A DNA stretch of 64,000 bases from WTGA01 sp965231865. Lineage in GTDB: Bacteria > Pseudomonadota > Gammaproteobacteria > Arenicellales > Poriferihabitantaceae. The first letter of the stretch is position 1, and each line of letters begins with the position of its first letter. The translations under genes were made by a program, and so were the position numbers. Below, in pieces: positions 18,333 through 26,794 of this stretch. The notes under the pieces are model-generated. The model was not told the origin of the DNA and did no database searches. It worked only from the letters and a program-made list of their open reading frames with translations. Location: assembly GCA_965231865.1 (NCBI GenBank), contig CBDDOJ010000001.1, positions 682,001 to 746,000 on the forward strand. Reading direction: 5' to 3'.

Positions 18333-18362
18333 ATTGCATTGTCAATCAAGCGGAGAACCAAG

Positions 18363-18614
18363 ATGAACCAACCTGATCCTTTCAACCTGGAAGACTACGG
18401 GGAACTGCCCATCCGCACGGTATGGCACGGCACGTATTTCGTGTCCGAGGACGGGTATTCGGCCGAGGTCTCCGTGGGCTGCAGGCGCGCGCTCTATACG
18501 CGCAAGGGGATTGAGTACCTCATCATCAAGCTGCGGGCGCGCAAGCAGAATACCGAGGTCCTGGAGAAGCTGCACCAGGTCCTCGTTCTGTACAACCGGA
18601 GAATGTCCCTGTGA
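18363..18614 (+). CDS. small hypothetical protein, start of the pilus operon
   Basis: A soluble-looking protein of 83 residues (DPFNLEDYGELPIRTVWHGTYFVSEDGYSAEV, then a basic helix with KLRARKQNTEVLEKLHQVL). GGAGAACCAAG precedes ATG 18363; an in-frame upstream Met at 18339 is less well supported. I recognise no family. It sits 31 bp before an exported protein and shares its orientation with the pil genes, so co-transcription is likely. Confidence 0.6.
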   Translation: MNQPDPFNLEDYGELPIRTVWHGTYFVSEDGYSAEVSVGCRRALYTRKGIEYLIIKLRARKQNTEVLEKLHQVLVLYNRRMSL

Positions 18615-18645
18615 CGTTTCCATTCCAACCCAACCGGAGAATCCC

Positions 18646-19134
18646 ATGAAAGTTCCCTTTACACTACCAAAGATCGGCCAGCAATCGCTGCTGGTCGCCA
18701 TTTTACTTGTCAGCTGCACCGGCCTTTTGGTCACTCTGAGCGCCGGGGCCCAGTACACGGCCCCGTCCATCGAGCAGGACCGCCGGGAAGCAACCGAAAT
18801 CGCAGTCGGATTCGTCGAGGCGGTCAAGGACCGGATCGACGGGGACAAGACGCTCACCAACCGGCTCGACAAGGAGGAGTTCGAGCACTTCCGGCGCTGG
18901 GTCGGCGGGCATGGCAATTCCATGCCGGCCGGGGTCACCCAGGACCTGACCGTCTATATCGTCGCGCTCTTCAACCGGGAATTCGGGCTGGTCGACGGCG
19001 TCGGGCTGGCGGAAGTCAGCAACACCCTCGGCACCGCGGTCTACCGGTTCGGACAACGGGACTGCACGCTGTTTCTCAACAAGCTGAAAGAGGGATGGCG
19101 GGTGACCTCCACGAACTGCCGACTGAATTACTGA
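18646..19134 (+). CDS. exported hypothetical protein of the pilus operon
   Basis: A protein of 162 residues with a signal peptide or anchor (SLLVAILLVSCTGLLVTLSAGA, about residues 14-35). The mature part is helical (REATEIAVGFVEAVKDRID, KEEFEHFRRWVGGHG) and has two cysteines near the end (RDCTLFLNK, STNCRLNY) that could pair. No family recognised. CCGGAGAATCCC before the ATG provides a ribosome site. Location suggests a pilus-related periplasmic role. Confidence 0.6.
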   Translation: MKVPFTLPKIGQQSLLVAILLVSCTGLLVTLSAGAQYTAPSIEQDRREATEIAVGFVEAVKDRIDGDKTLTNRLDKEEFEHFRRWVGGHGNSMPAGVTQDLTVYIVALFNREFGLVDGVGLAEVSNTLGTAVYRFGQRDCTLFLNKLKEGWRVTSTNCRLNY

Positions 19135-19145
19135 GGATCCGGAAG

Positions 19146-19862
19146 ATGACTGTCCAGCCCCGGCATTGGCGGAACCGGTTCATCCTGGCTGGATGGCTGG
19201 TGACCGGATCGCTCGCGATCGGCGGGTCCGCCTGTGCCGGGACACCACCCGGGATTGATGTCCTGGCCGGGTCCGGTCATTTCCAGGCGCTGGTCGGGCA
19301 CATCAACCAGTACAGTGCCCGGGTCAATGCCCACTTTCTCCGGATGGCGGACGCCGACCTGTCCTCACGCATCCCTGAGAACCCGCCACCGGCGGGTCCG
19401 GATGAATCCGTGGAAGACCTGCTGGCTACGCTGCAGGCGGAAGTGGCGGCCCTGGAGGCCGGGCTGCCGCAAACCGGGGATCCGGTTCCGATCCCAGTTC
19501 CTTCAGCCGTGGTGGCCGACGACGGGTCAGTGCAGGAAGCCCGGGCCCGGCCACCCGTTCTGGAAGAGAGGATGCCAATGGTGGATGACCACTGCCAGGG
19601 ACACCACATCGTGCCGGCCACGGTGGTGGCCAACGTGATCCGGATTCTCGCCGAGTGCGATCTCCGGCTGGGCCGGTGGCCCACCGAACGGCCGGGCTTC
19701 TACCGGGACTACCGCATTCCCGCCGCCATCGCCCTGCCGGCACCGGGGGGCGTGGCGCAGCTGCTGGAAGTGGTGGAAACCCACTTCGGCATGCAGGGCC
19801 GTCCCAACCGGGCCACCCGTAGCATCGACTTCACCTATGTAGGCATCCCCCATGTTCCGTAA
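19146..19862 (+). CDS. exported protein in the position of PilL
   Basis: A protein of 238 residues with signal peptide (to CAGT, about residue 37). A helical, acidic middle part is followed by a domain with HHIVPATVVANVIRILAECDLRLGRWP and DYRIPAAIALPAPGGVAQLLEVVETHFG. In R64-type pilus operons the exported PilL stands directly before PilN, as here, but I do not see a firm PilL signature. It overlaps pilN by 11 bp, so the two are translated together. Confidence 0.6.
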   Translation: MTVQPRHWRNRFILAGWLVTGSLAIGGSACAGTPPGIDVLAGSGHFQALVGHINQYSARVNAHFLRMADADLSSRIPENPPPAGPDESVEDLLATLQAEVAALEAGLPQTGDPVPIPVPSAVVADDGSVQEARARPPVLEERMPMVDDHCQGHHIVPATVVANVIRILAECDLRLGRWPTERPGFYRDYRIPAAIALPAPGGVAQLLEVVETHFGMQGRPNRATRSIDFTYVGIPHVP

Positions 19863-21393
19863 AACGATCCTCTTCCCCCTGGCCGTCCTGGTTGCGCTGA
19901 GCGGCTGTTCCCTTCTTCCCCAAAAGCCGGAAGAGGTGGCCGGGGAGGCCCGGAGCAAGCTCGACACCATTGTCGCCGAAGCGAAGGAGGCGCAATCGGA
20001 ATCCGACCGAAACCGTCCCGTTGCACCGACCTATGAACCCGTGAGCACGCCGGTCCAGGCGGTGTGGCTGGCCGCGCCCGTCGAAGCCTACTATGGCGGA
20101 CTGGATGCCCGGGACGTGGTCCGTCTCATCCTCGAGGGCCACCCGGTGCAGTTCCGGCTGTTCCGGAACCGCACGACGACGGTGACGCCCCCGCATGCGG
20201 CGGTGACGATCCAGGAACATCTCGATGCGATCACGGCCCAGGCGAACTGGGCGTACGAGATCGTCGACGGCGTGGTGATTGTCACCGACTGGCAGTCCGT
20301 GGTGATCCCGATTGCCTCGCTGGTGGGGGAAGCGAGCGCGATCCTGAAGACCAGCCCGGGCGCCGCCCTGGCTGAAACGGACAACAGCCTGTCCATCCGT
20401 ACGGACGCCTACCAGGAACTGGAGGAGATGGTGGGCGAAATCCTCGGGGTCCCGCGCACGGCCACCGCCGCGAACCCGGACTCCACGCCCCTGTTTTTCG
20501 ATCCCGAGGGCAATATCCTCCCCCTGCCGGTCCCGGAAACCCCGGTCATGGAAACGGAGCCGGAAGCCAGCTTTGCGGTCTCGCGCTCCGCGAACCTGCT
20601 GTTCGTCTCGGCCACCCCCGACAAGGTCCGGGAAATCCACCGCGTGATCGAGGCCTTCAATGCCAGCGTCAGCAAGCGGGTGATTATCGACATTACGGTC
20701 TACGATGTCTCGCTCACCGGTTCGCACAAACGGTCCCTGGACGTGAACCTGCTGCGCGAAGCCTCCAATGTCGTCCAGATCACCAACACCCAGGGGGTCG
20801 CTCCCGGCCCGGCCGCCGACACGCTGTCCCTGGGGTATTCCGGCGTGTCGAGCGATTTTACCTGGGGGCTGGTGCTGTCCTGGCTGGAAACCCAGGGAAC
20901 CGTCATCGACAGCATCCAGCGGCGGTTCGATGCCCTGAACAACCATGCCGTCACCTTCGCCGACACCCGGGAAATCGAATATATCCGGGAACGGTCGCTG
21001 GCGACCCAGACCCTGGAGGGCGGCGGGACCCTGATCACGCCCGAGATCGAGATTGATACGCGGGTCGTCGGCCGCACCTTCCAGCTGCTGCCGACGATTG
21101 CCCGCGACCGCATCAATATCCAGCTCGCGATCAACAACCGGACCATCGTCAACCGCACGGATTACGGCGATGCCCTGCTGTCCGGCGCCCTGTTCAACAT
21201 CGGCAATGCGGACCGCATGATTCCGCTGTCCCTGGGAGACGGGGAAACGCGGCTGCTGACCTATTTCACGGCGGAAAAACGGCAGAACCAGCTCGACCAG
21301 AACCGCTTGCTGCCCCTGATCGGCGATGGGGTGGACAACACGTCGGACCGGGTCGAGACGGTCATCGTCATCCGCGCACAAATCGCCGGGTAG
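19852..21393 (+). CDS. pilN: type IVb pilus secretin PilN, lipoprotein
   Basis: A protein of 513 residues with lipobox LSGC (Cys19), an N-domain (VVRLILEGHPVQFRLF), and the secretin domain in the C-terminal half (ANLLFVSATPDKVREIHRVIEAFN, VIIDITVYDVSLTGSHKRSLDVNLL, then the beta-rich pore strands). PilN forms the outer-membrane gate of the thin pilus of IncI1 plasmids and many ICEs. The order pilN-pilO-pilP-pilQ-pilR-pilS follows as expected. Confidence 0.9.
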   Translation: MFRKTILFPLAVLVALSGCSLLPQKPEEVAGEARSKLDTIVAEAKEAQSESDRNRPVAPTYEPVSTPVQAVWLAAPVEAYYGGLDARDVVRLILEGHPVQFRLFRNRTTTVTPPHAAVTIQEHLDAITAQANWAYEIVDGVVIVTDWQSVVIPIASLVGEASAILKTSPGAALAETDNSLSIRTDAYQELEEMVGEILGVPRTATAANPDSTPLFFDPEGNILPLPVPETPVMETEPEASFAVSRSANLLFVSATPDKVREIHRVIEAFNASVSKRVIIDITVYDVSLTGSHKRSLDVNLLREASNVVQITNTQGVAPGPAADTLSLGYSGVSSDFTWGLVLSWLETQGTVIDSIQRRFDALNNHAVTFADTREIEYIRERSLATQTLEGGGTLITPEIEIDTRVVGRTFQLLPTIARDRINIQLAINNRTIVNRTDYGDALLSGALFNIGNADRMIPLSLGDGETRLLTYFTAEKRQNQLDQNRLLPLIGDGVDNTSDRVETVIVIRAQIAG

Positions 21394-21397
21394 TCCC

Positions 21398-22630
21398 ATG
21401 TTCAACGAGATCACGGAATCCATCGACGGCCACTCCTTCACCCTGGCGTACAACGCCCGGCAGGTCAGCGTGGAACGGCCGACCCCGCGGGGGCTGCATT
21501 CCCGGCACCTTCGCCGGGTGGCGAAGATGCACCAGGCCAGGTACGGCATCCTGGTCCGGGAAGACGACCATGACGTCTGGTTCCTGGGCCGCTCGAAAGC
21601 GGTCTCCTTCCAGACGCAGCTGGAAGCGTGGCTGCGCACGCAGGACTTCGGCAAGGATCCGTTTGTGCTGGTGATCACCCTCGATCATGCCGTCTATTTT
21701 GCCGAGGTTGACGATGGATACATCGACCGCGAAACGGTGCTGGTCGAAGAGGCCGCCCTGGAAAACCTGGAGATGCTGGCCAATGCGGCGACCCCCATGC
21801 GCCGGTTCGCCGGGGGCCGGGGAACCCTGCAGCTGAAAGGCTATGGACTGGAGGGCCCTGCCCCCGTGCGGGTCACCCGGGCCGGGGCCCATCGCTACCG
21901 GCTCCTCTTCGGGCTCCTGGCCCGGCAGGGACTGTACCATCCCGGCCAGGCCTGGTTCCTGGCCGCGGTCCTGGTGCCGTTGCTGGCCGCCGGCCTCGGC
22001 TACCAGCACTACCAGGACCGGCTGGCCCGGATCGCCCAGGAGCTGGTGCGCAAGCAGCAACAGATGCAGGACCAGGCCGGGGTGCCGGTGCTCCGGAAAA
22101 CCGACTTTTCCGCGGCCCCCAAGGTCGTTGAGCTCAGCGATCATTTCATCCTCGCGGAACAATTCTATTCCAGCGGGCTGACGTCCCTGCAGGTGACCCG
22201 GTCCGTGACCATTGCCGGGGCCACCCCGGCGTATCCGCAACAGCCGGTCCGGATGGCCGCCGCCGGGCCGTGGACCCTGGACCTGGCAGCGGGCGGCGGC
22301 TGGACGCTGTCCCGGGAACTCGAGACCCCCGGGGACCTCCGCTCCCCGGAAAAATTCGGGCGCTTTGGGATGCTTTCGCACATCCATGCGCTCGCGGCCC
22401 ATTCCCATGCCGCCCTGGCCTTGGCCGGAGTCACTCCGCGCCCGGGCGGGATGCAGATCGAATTCACGTTGCGCCTGTTCCATCCCCGGGCCTCCCACCT
22501 GCGAAGCCTGGGGCGGATGCTGGCGGACCGGCCGTACGAACTGGTCGCAGCGCAATGCGACTTTGCGGACTGGGAACCGAAACAATGCGACCTGCAGTTC
22601 ATTGCAGGCACCGTGGAGAAAGACACCTGA
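21398..22630 (+). CDS. pilO: type IVb pilus protein PilO2
   Basis: A protein of 410 residues: an N-terminal actin-like/PilO2 domain (YGILVREDDHDVWFLGRS, DPFVLVITLDHAVYFAEVDDG), a single membrane span (WFLAAVLVPLLAAGLGY, about residue 192), a short coiled coil and a periplasmic C-terminal part. It links the cytoplasmic motor to the secretin, as PilM/N/O do in type IVa pili. The start is ATG 21398, 4 bp after pilN; the end overlaps pilP. Confidence 0.86.
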   Translation: MFNEITESIDGHSFTLAYNARQVSVERPTPRGLHSRHLRRVAKMHQARYGILVREDDHDVWFLGRSKAVSFQTQLEAWLRTQDFGKDPFVLVITLDHAVYFAEVDDGYIDRETVLVEEAALENLEMLANAATPMRRFAGGRGTLQLKGYGLEGPAPVRVTRAGAHRYRLLFGLLARQGLYHPGQAWFLAAVLVPLLAAGLGYQHYQDRLARIAQELVRKQQQMQDQAGVPVLRKTDFSAAPKVVELSDHFILAEQFYSSGLTSLQVTRSVTIAGATPAYPQQPVRMAAAGPWTLDLAAGGGWTLSRELETPGDLRSPEKFGRFGMLSHIHALAAHSHAALALAGVTPRPGGMQIEFTLRLFHPRASHLRSLGRMLADRPYELVAAQCDFADWEPKQCDLQFIAGTVEKDT

Positions 22631-23256
22631 TGCGAACAATCAAGACATGGATCCTGCTCAGCCTGCTGATCGGCGGATTTCCGGAACGGGGGGCCGCCCA
22701 GGGCACTCCCCCGCAACCCCCCCTGCCCCCCGCCGATGCCGTGCAAAAAGACCTGGGAAGACAGAAAGCGGTCCTGGTCCAGATCGAGGAACTGCTGCGG
22801 CTGATGGGAGTGGTCTCCCGCTATCCGCCCTCGGTGGTCGCGGTGCTGATGGATTCCGGGCTGGACAATCCGGCCCGGCTTCGCAAGGCGCTGCGGCTCC
22901 TGCACAACACGCCCGACGACACCGAAACCGGGGCGGACCCCCTGCCCCCGGCTCCGGCCAGTCCAGAAAGCCCGGAGCCCGGGAGTGCCGGGGAACCCGA
23001 AATCGAGGCGGGTCCGGAGCCGGTCCGGCTGGCGTCGAAACACCTGGTGTTTGTCAGCCTCCCGGATGACCGCAACCCGGGAGTGGTCTCCCTGCTGATC
23101 CGGGGAAAGGCAATTTTCCTGACCATCGGCGAGGACCTGGAGATCGACCGGAAGCCCTATACCCTGCAGCGCATCTACAAGGATGACCTGGGGAACATCG
23201 TGGTCGTGTTCGAACAGGGAAACCGGTCGATCCCGCTTACCTGGAGGACGGGATGA
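22630..23256 (+). CDS. pilP: type IVb pilus protein PilP
   Basis: A protein of 208 residues with signal peptide (to GAAQG, about residue 25), a Pro/Glu-rich linker, and a C-terminal beta domain (VVSLLIRGKAIFLTIGEDLEI, YTLQRIYKDDLGNIVVVFEQG) typical of PilP/GspC HR domains that contact the secretin. The TGATG overlap with pilO and ATGA overlap with pilQ show tight coupling. Confidence 0.86.
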   Translation: MRTIKTWILLSLLIGGFPERGAAQGTPPQPPLPPADAVQKDLGRQKAVLVQIEELLRLMGVVSRYPPSVVAVLMDSGLDNPARLRKALRLLHNTPDDTETGADPLPPAPASPESPEPGSAGEPEIEAGPEPVRLASKHLVFVSLPDDRNPGVVSLLIRGKAIFLTIGEDLEIDRKPYTLQRIYKDDLGNIVVVFEQGNRSIPLTWRTG

Positions 23257-24815
23257 TGCCGCCCTTCCAGAAAGAGGACATGACCACGGTTCCCGCCATT
23301 GTCGGGTTGCTGGAAGCGAACCGGCAGTCCCTGAAGGCCCTGGTCACCCACACGGGGCACATCTATCTCGTCGAAAGCGCCTGCCATCCCCGGGCCCTGC
23401 GCGAGCTGGTCAGGGAGGTCGGGGAGGTGTTTGGAGAGGTCACGCAATCGGCCATCACTCCCATGGAGTTCGACAAGTGGGAACACCAGCGGATCGACGA
23501 GCAACGCCATCCGGTCACGCAGCAGGCGGTCGAGTCCAACAACACCATCGACTACATCTTCAGCAATGCCATCGAGCGCTGGGCGAGCGATGTGTATTTC
23601 CTGATCAAGCGCGATGAAACCCGCCTCGAGTACAAGAGCTACGGGGTGAAATTCCAGGTCGACACCTTTTCCAGGGACCGGGGCTGGGCGCTGGCCAATA
23701 TTCTCTGGTCGTCGGTTTCCGGGCAGTACGACAAGAGCCTGCCCTGCGACATTTCCCTGAACCACCGGCACGACGGCCGGCTGTACCGGATCCGGGCCAA
23801 CAGCGTGCCGACCAGCGAAGGGGGCAATACCATCGCCTGCCGGATCCGCGACCCGAAACAGGTGCTGTCGCTGGCCTCGCTGGGATACTCCGAGCAGCAG
23901 GTCCGCCACATCCGCGATATCTGCATGGCGCCGGGCGGACTGGTCCTGTTCACCGGGCCCACCAACAGCGGCAAATCGACCTCGGTGACCTCGATGATGG
24001 CGGATACGCCGCGCTCGGAACACATGATTGAAGTGGCGGACCCGGTGGAGGTCGAGCTCGACCATTGCACGCACATGGAGATTGACCGGTACCACCACGA
24101 CCACGAGGAAATCTTCAGCCGTACGCTGGCGTCGCTGGTGCGCCAGAATCCGGATGTCCTGGTCCTCGGGGAGATCCGGGATGGACAGACCGCGGAAGCC
24201 GCGGTCAACATGGCCATCCAGGGCAAGCGCGTGCTGTCGACGCTGCATTCCACCACGGCCGCCAGTGTCTTTACCCGGTTGTCCGGGCTGGGGGTTCCCG
24301 ACCATGTCCTTGCACTGCCCGAATTCATGGCCGGGGTCGTCTCCCAGAGCCTGGTGCCGGTCCCCTGTGCCGACTGTTCCCTGGATTACAAAGCGGCCCT
24401 GGCGGTGTACTCCGACTGGCAGATGTCGCACATCGCCGCCACCGTGGAGACCCACGGGCTGCGCTTCGCCCATCCCGACGGCTGCGACCGCTGCCTGAAC
24501 GGCATTACCGGCCAGACCCTGGTGGCCGAAGTCTTTCCGCTGATCAAGGATTCGGGACCGGTCTTCGAGATGATCAATGAAAAGAAATTCTATGCCCTGC
24601 CGGCCTACATGGCCGAACATCACGGGGTGATCGGCAAGCGCCAGCACGCGCGGATCAAGGTCCAGGAGGGCCGTATTGATCCGATTGCGACCCTGCGCAT
24701 CGTCGGCTCCCTCGGTGCCGCCATGGAGCCGACGCCCCGGGACCCGGGCCTGCGCTTCATGACCCCGAAAGAACCGGACCCGGTGCGGGAAAACGGGGGG
24801 AGGATTCCCCGGTGA
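23253..24815 (+). CDS. pilQ: pilus assembly ATPase PilQ, PulE/VirB11 family
   Basis: A protein of 520 residues. Walker A is GPTNSGKST at about residue 234; Walker B is in DVLVLGEIRDGQTAE, with the His box at STLHSTTAA. It is the hexameric motor of pilus extension in the R64 type. The domain between 55 and 230 holds the N2-like fold (SDVYFLIKRDETRLEYKSYG). A Cys pair near residue 371 (CADCSLD) and another near 410 (CDRCLNG) resemble the zinc-binding tetracysteine motif of PilB/GspE-type ATPases. Confidence 0.92.
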   Translation: MMPPFQKEDMTTVPAIVGLLEANRQSLKALVTHTGHIYLVESACHPRALRELVREVGEVFGEVTQSAITPMEFDKWEHQRIDEQRHPVTQQAVESNNTIDYIFSNAIERWASDVYFLIKRDETRLEYKSYGVKFQVDTFSRDRGWALANILWSSVSGQYDKSLPCDISLNHRHDGRLYRIRANSVPTSEGGNTIACRIRDPKQVLSLASLGYSEQQVRHIRDICMAPGGLVLFTGPTNSGKSTSVTSMMADTPRSEHMIEVADPVEVELDHCTHMEIDRYHHDHEEIFSRTLASLVRQNPDVLVLGEIRDGQTAEAAVNMAIQGKRVLSTLHSTTAASVFTRLSGLGVPDHVLALPEFMAGVVSQSLVPVPCADCSLDYKAALAVYSDWQMSHIAATVETHGLRFAHPDGCDRCLNGITGQTLVAEVFPLIKDSGPVFEMINEKKFYALPAYMAEHHGVIGKRQHARIKVQEGRIDPIATLRIVGSLGAAMEPTPRDPGLRFMTPKEPDPVRENGGRIPR

Positions 24816-25855
24816 AACGTTCCGGACTGCTGCACAAGCTGGTGAACGTGTACAACGTGCAAAACCGTTTTCCGCGGGCCGACCGGGTGATGTTCTATCG
24901 CATCCTCGAATACCAGATCAAGGCCGGGGCATCCATGAAAACGATTTTCCGGCTGCTGCGCGATGACCTGAAAATCACGCCGGAAATCACCCGGATTGCC
25001 AGCCAGGTCTCCCAGGCCCTGGCCGAGGGACGGGCGGCGGCGGAAGGAATGCTGGAAAGCAATTTCTTTCCGCCGGAAGACATCGGCCTGCTGCTGGTCG
25101 CAGAGCGGCGCGATGCGATGCCCACCGTGCTGGACCAGCTGGCCACCCGCACCCGGGACAACCTCACCTTCTTCGGGGAGGCCGTCCGGCCCAACCTCTA
25201 TTACGGGGTCATTCTCGCGGTCCTGCTGTTTCTGGCCTCGAAAATCACCGACTACGAAGACCTCCTGGGATCGTTCACCGACCTGTCCGCCAACCCGGCC
25301 TGGGAGCTGAGCATCTGGGTCAACACCTGGGGCCTGGTCGCCGGGACGGGGCTGGCGGTCGGAACCGGGGTGATCTGGTACGGCAAGGCCCACTGGTACG
25401 GGCCCCTGCGGAAGTTCCTGCCGTTTTTTGACCGGGATGCGCGGTTGCAGTACGGCATCCGCTTCTGTGGCCTGTCCCGGATCATGTCGCACCTGGGGGC
25501 CTCGTACGATGACACGTTGACCGCCTCCCTGCGGGCCTTTGGCAGTTCCCGCTTCATGATCCGGGGGCTGTCGGAGATGCAGCGCCTGTACAGCCGGGGC
25601 GGCATGCCGTTTGACCAGGCCCTGTCCCGGACCATTCTGGACGCGCGCATGGCCGCCGCCCTGGGAGCCCTGGCCCTGGGGGGAGACCGCCAGACCCAGG
25701 CCCGGGCGTTTGCCATGCTCGAACAGATGCAAACGGAAATCTGCCGGAAACGGTATGCCCAGGCCCGGACCATCACCCAGATCCTGCTTTTGAGCGCCGT
25801 CGCCTACACCCTGTTGTCGATGGTGCTGGGCATGTATGAAATCTATAACCTTTAA
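24812..25855 (+). CDS. pilR: pilus inner-membrane platform protein PilR, GspF family
   Basis: A protein of 347 residues with GTG start at 24812 inside the end of pilQ. Two cytoplasmic helical domains each precede membrane spans (LYYGVILAVLLFLASKI, WGLVAGTGLAVGTGVIW and a C-terminal LLLSAVAYTLLSMVLGMY). This is the GspF/PilC layout: the platform that the PilQ motor turns. Family and position are normal for the operon. Confidence 0.88.
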   Translation: MKRSGLLHKLVNVYNVQNRFPRADRVMFYRILEYQIKAGASMKTIFRLLRDDLKITPEITRIASQVSQALAEGRAAAEGMLESNFFPPEDIGLLLVAERRDAMPTVLDQLATRTRDNLTFFGEAVRPNLYYGVILAVLLFLASKITDYEDLLGSFTDLSANPAWELSIWVNTWGLVAGTGLAVGTGVIWYGKAHWYGPLRKFLPFFDRDARLQYGIRFCGLSRIMSHLGASYDDTLTASLRAFGSSRFMIRGLSEMQRLYSRGGMPFDQALSRTILDARMAAALGALALGGDRQTQARAFAMLEQMQTEICRKRYAQARTITQILLLSAVAYTLLSMVLGMYEIYNL

Positions 25856-25879
25856 AACCTTTAACTGGAGAGTTGACTG

Positions 25880-26362
25880 ATGAAGAAGAAACCCAGAAAC
25901 CCGGAAAGCGGGTTCACATTGATTGAGTTGTCCGTGGCCCTGGTGGTCATCGGCATTGTGGCCATTTTCCTGGCCCCCAAGATTACCAACATTTTCGGGA
26001 AAACGCAGATCGAACTGGCGAACCAGGAATTGATCAGCCTGGTGACGGCCGCCGTCTCCTACCGCAACCTGAACGGGAACTATGCCGGACTGGGCACCAG
26101 TGCGACCACCGCCGCCCAGGGGCTGGGGGTCCTGGCGAACAACGGCTATTACATTGCCCCCTTTACCGGCAACGGGAACTCTGAAAACGCGTACGGGGCG
26201 GTCACCTCGCTGGTCGAGGATGCGGCCCCGGCGACCGCGACGCTGACCTATACCACGGACGAGGCGGCGCAGTGCAACCAGCTGATTGACCGGGTCGAGG
26301 ACATGGGAGATGTCGGCACGCCGTCGTGCGCGACGACCGTACTGACCGTACCGCTGAACTGA
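25880..26362 (+). CDS. pilS: major type IVb prepilin PilS
   Basis: A protein of 160 residues with the class III signal: a short basic leader ending in Gly, then FTLIELSVALVVIGIVAIFLAP; cleavage after ESG with Glu5 of the mature chain present. The C-terminal part has two cysteines (AQCNQLI, PSCATTV) that can form the usual D-region disulfide. It fits the PilS family of thin pili. A good ribosome site (CTGGAGAG) precedes the ATG; the gap after pilR is short. Processing needs the peptidase encoded at 39.3 kb. Confidence 0.9.
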   Translation: MKKKPRNPESGFTLIELSVALVVIGIVAIFLAPKITNIFGKTQIELANQELISLVTAAVSYRNLNGNYAGLGTSATTAAQGLGVLANNGYYIAPFTGNGNSENAYGAVTSLVEDAAPATATLTYTTDEAAQCNQLIDRVEDMGDVGTPSCATTVLTVPLN

Positions 26363-26365
26363 CGG

Positions 26366-26794
26366 ATGTCGCTGAGCGAAATCACCGTCGTTTTCGCCGT
26401 GATCGCCCTGCTGGGGTTCGCGGGGGTGGAGCGCTGGACCGCGGCCACCCGCACCGCGGCCTTCGAGAGCGACCTGAAGGAACTGGCGGTGGCCGCCCAG
26501 GCGTACCACCGCGTGCACTGTGGGGACGCCGGTTTCGGGGTGGACCGCACGGCGGCCGAGGTCGGGGCCGACCTCGGTTCGGGCCAGGACTGGACCGTGG
26601 CCTGGCCGGGGCCGGCCGATCATCCGGTGCTGCGGTATGGCGGCACGAACAAGCACCGCCAGCGGTTTTTGCTGGCCAGGGGCGGGGTCCAGGCCGGCAC
26701 AAAGGTGGAAATCCGCCCGGTGGTGCCGTCCATTCCGGGGAACCGGGACCAGGCCCGGATCCGGAGAATACTATGGGGGAACACGAAATGTTGA
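26366..26794 (+). CDS. leaderless pilin-like (minor pseudopilin) protein
   Basis: A protein of 142 residues that begins directly with MSLSEITVVFAVIALLGFAGVERW. This equals the first residues of a mature pilin, with Glu in position 5 and a hydrophobic helix, but no leader peptide: the codon two before the ATG is the in-frame stop of pilS. The rest is globular, with Cys residues at HCGDAG and at the C-terminus. It probably joins the pilus as a minor subunit without cleavage, or its signal was lost. It overlaps pilV by 7 bp. Confidence 0.7.
   Translation: MSLSEITVVFAVIALLGFAGVERWTAATRTAAFESDLKELAVAAQAYHRVHCGDAGFGVDRTAAEVGADLGSGQDWTVAWPGPADHPVLRYGGTNKHRQRFLLARGGVQAGTKVEIRPVVPSIPGNRDQARIRRILWGNTKC

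Larger units (their letters stand above)
18041..18362. other. 322-bp intergenic region with repeats, junction of transfer and pilus blocks
   Basis: No gene is visible. The stretch holds two copies of a 19-bp direct repeat and a cluster of inverted repeats (listed separately) and must contain the promoter of the pilus operon on the plus strand. Such a structured gap between two operons could also host a regulatory or transfer site; nothing proves it. Confidence 0.5.
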
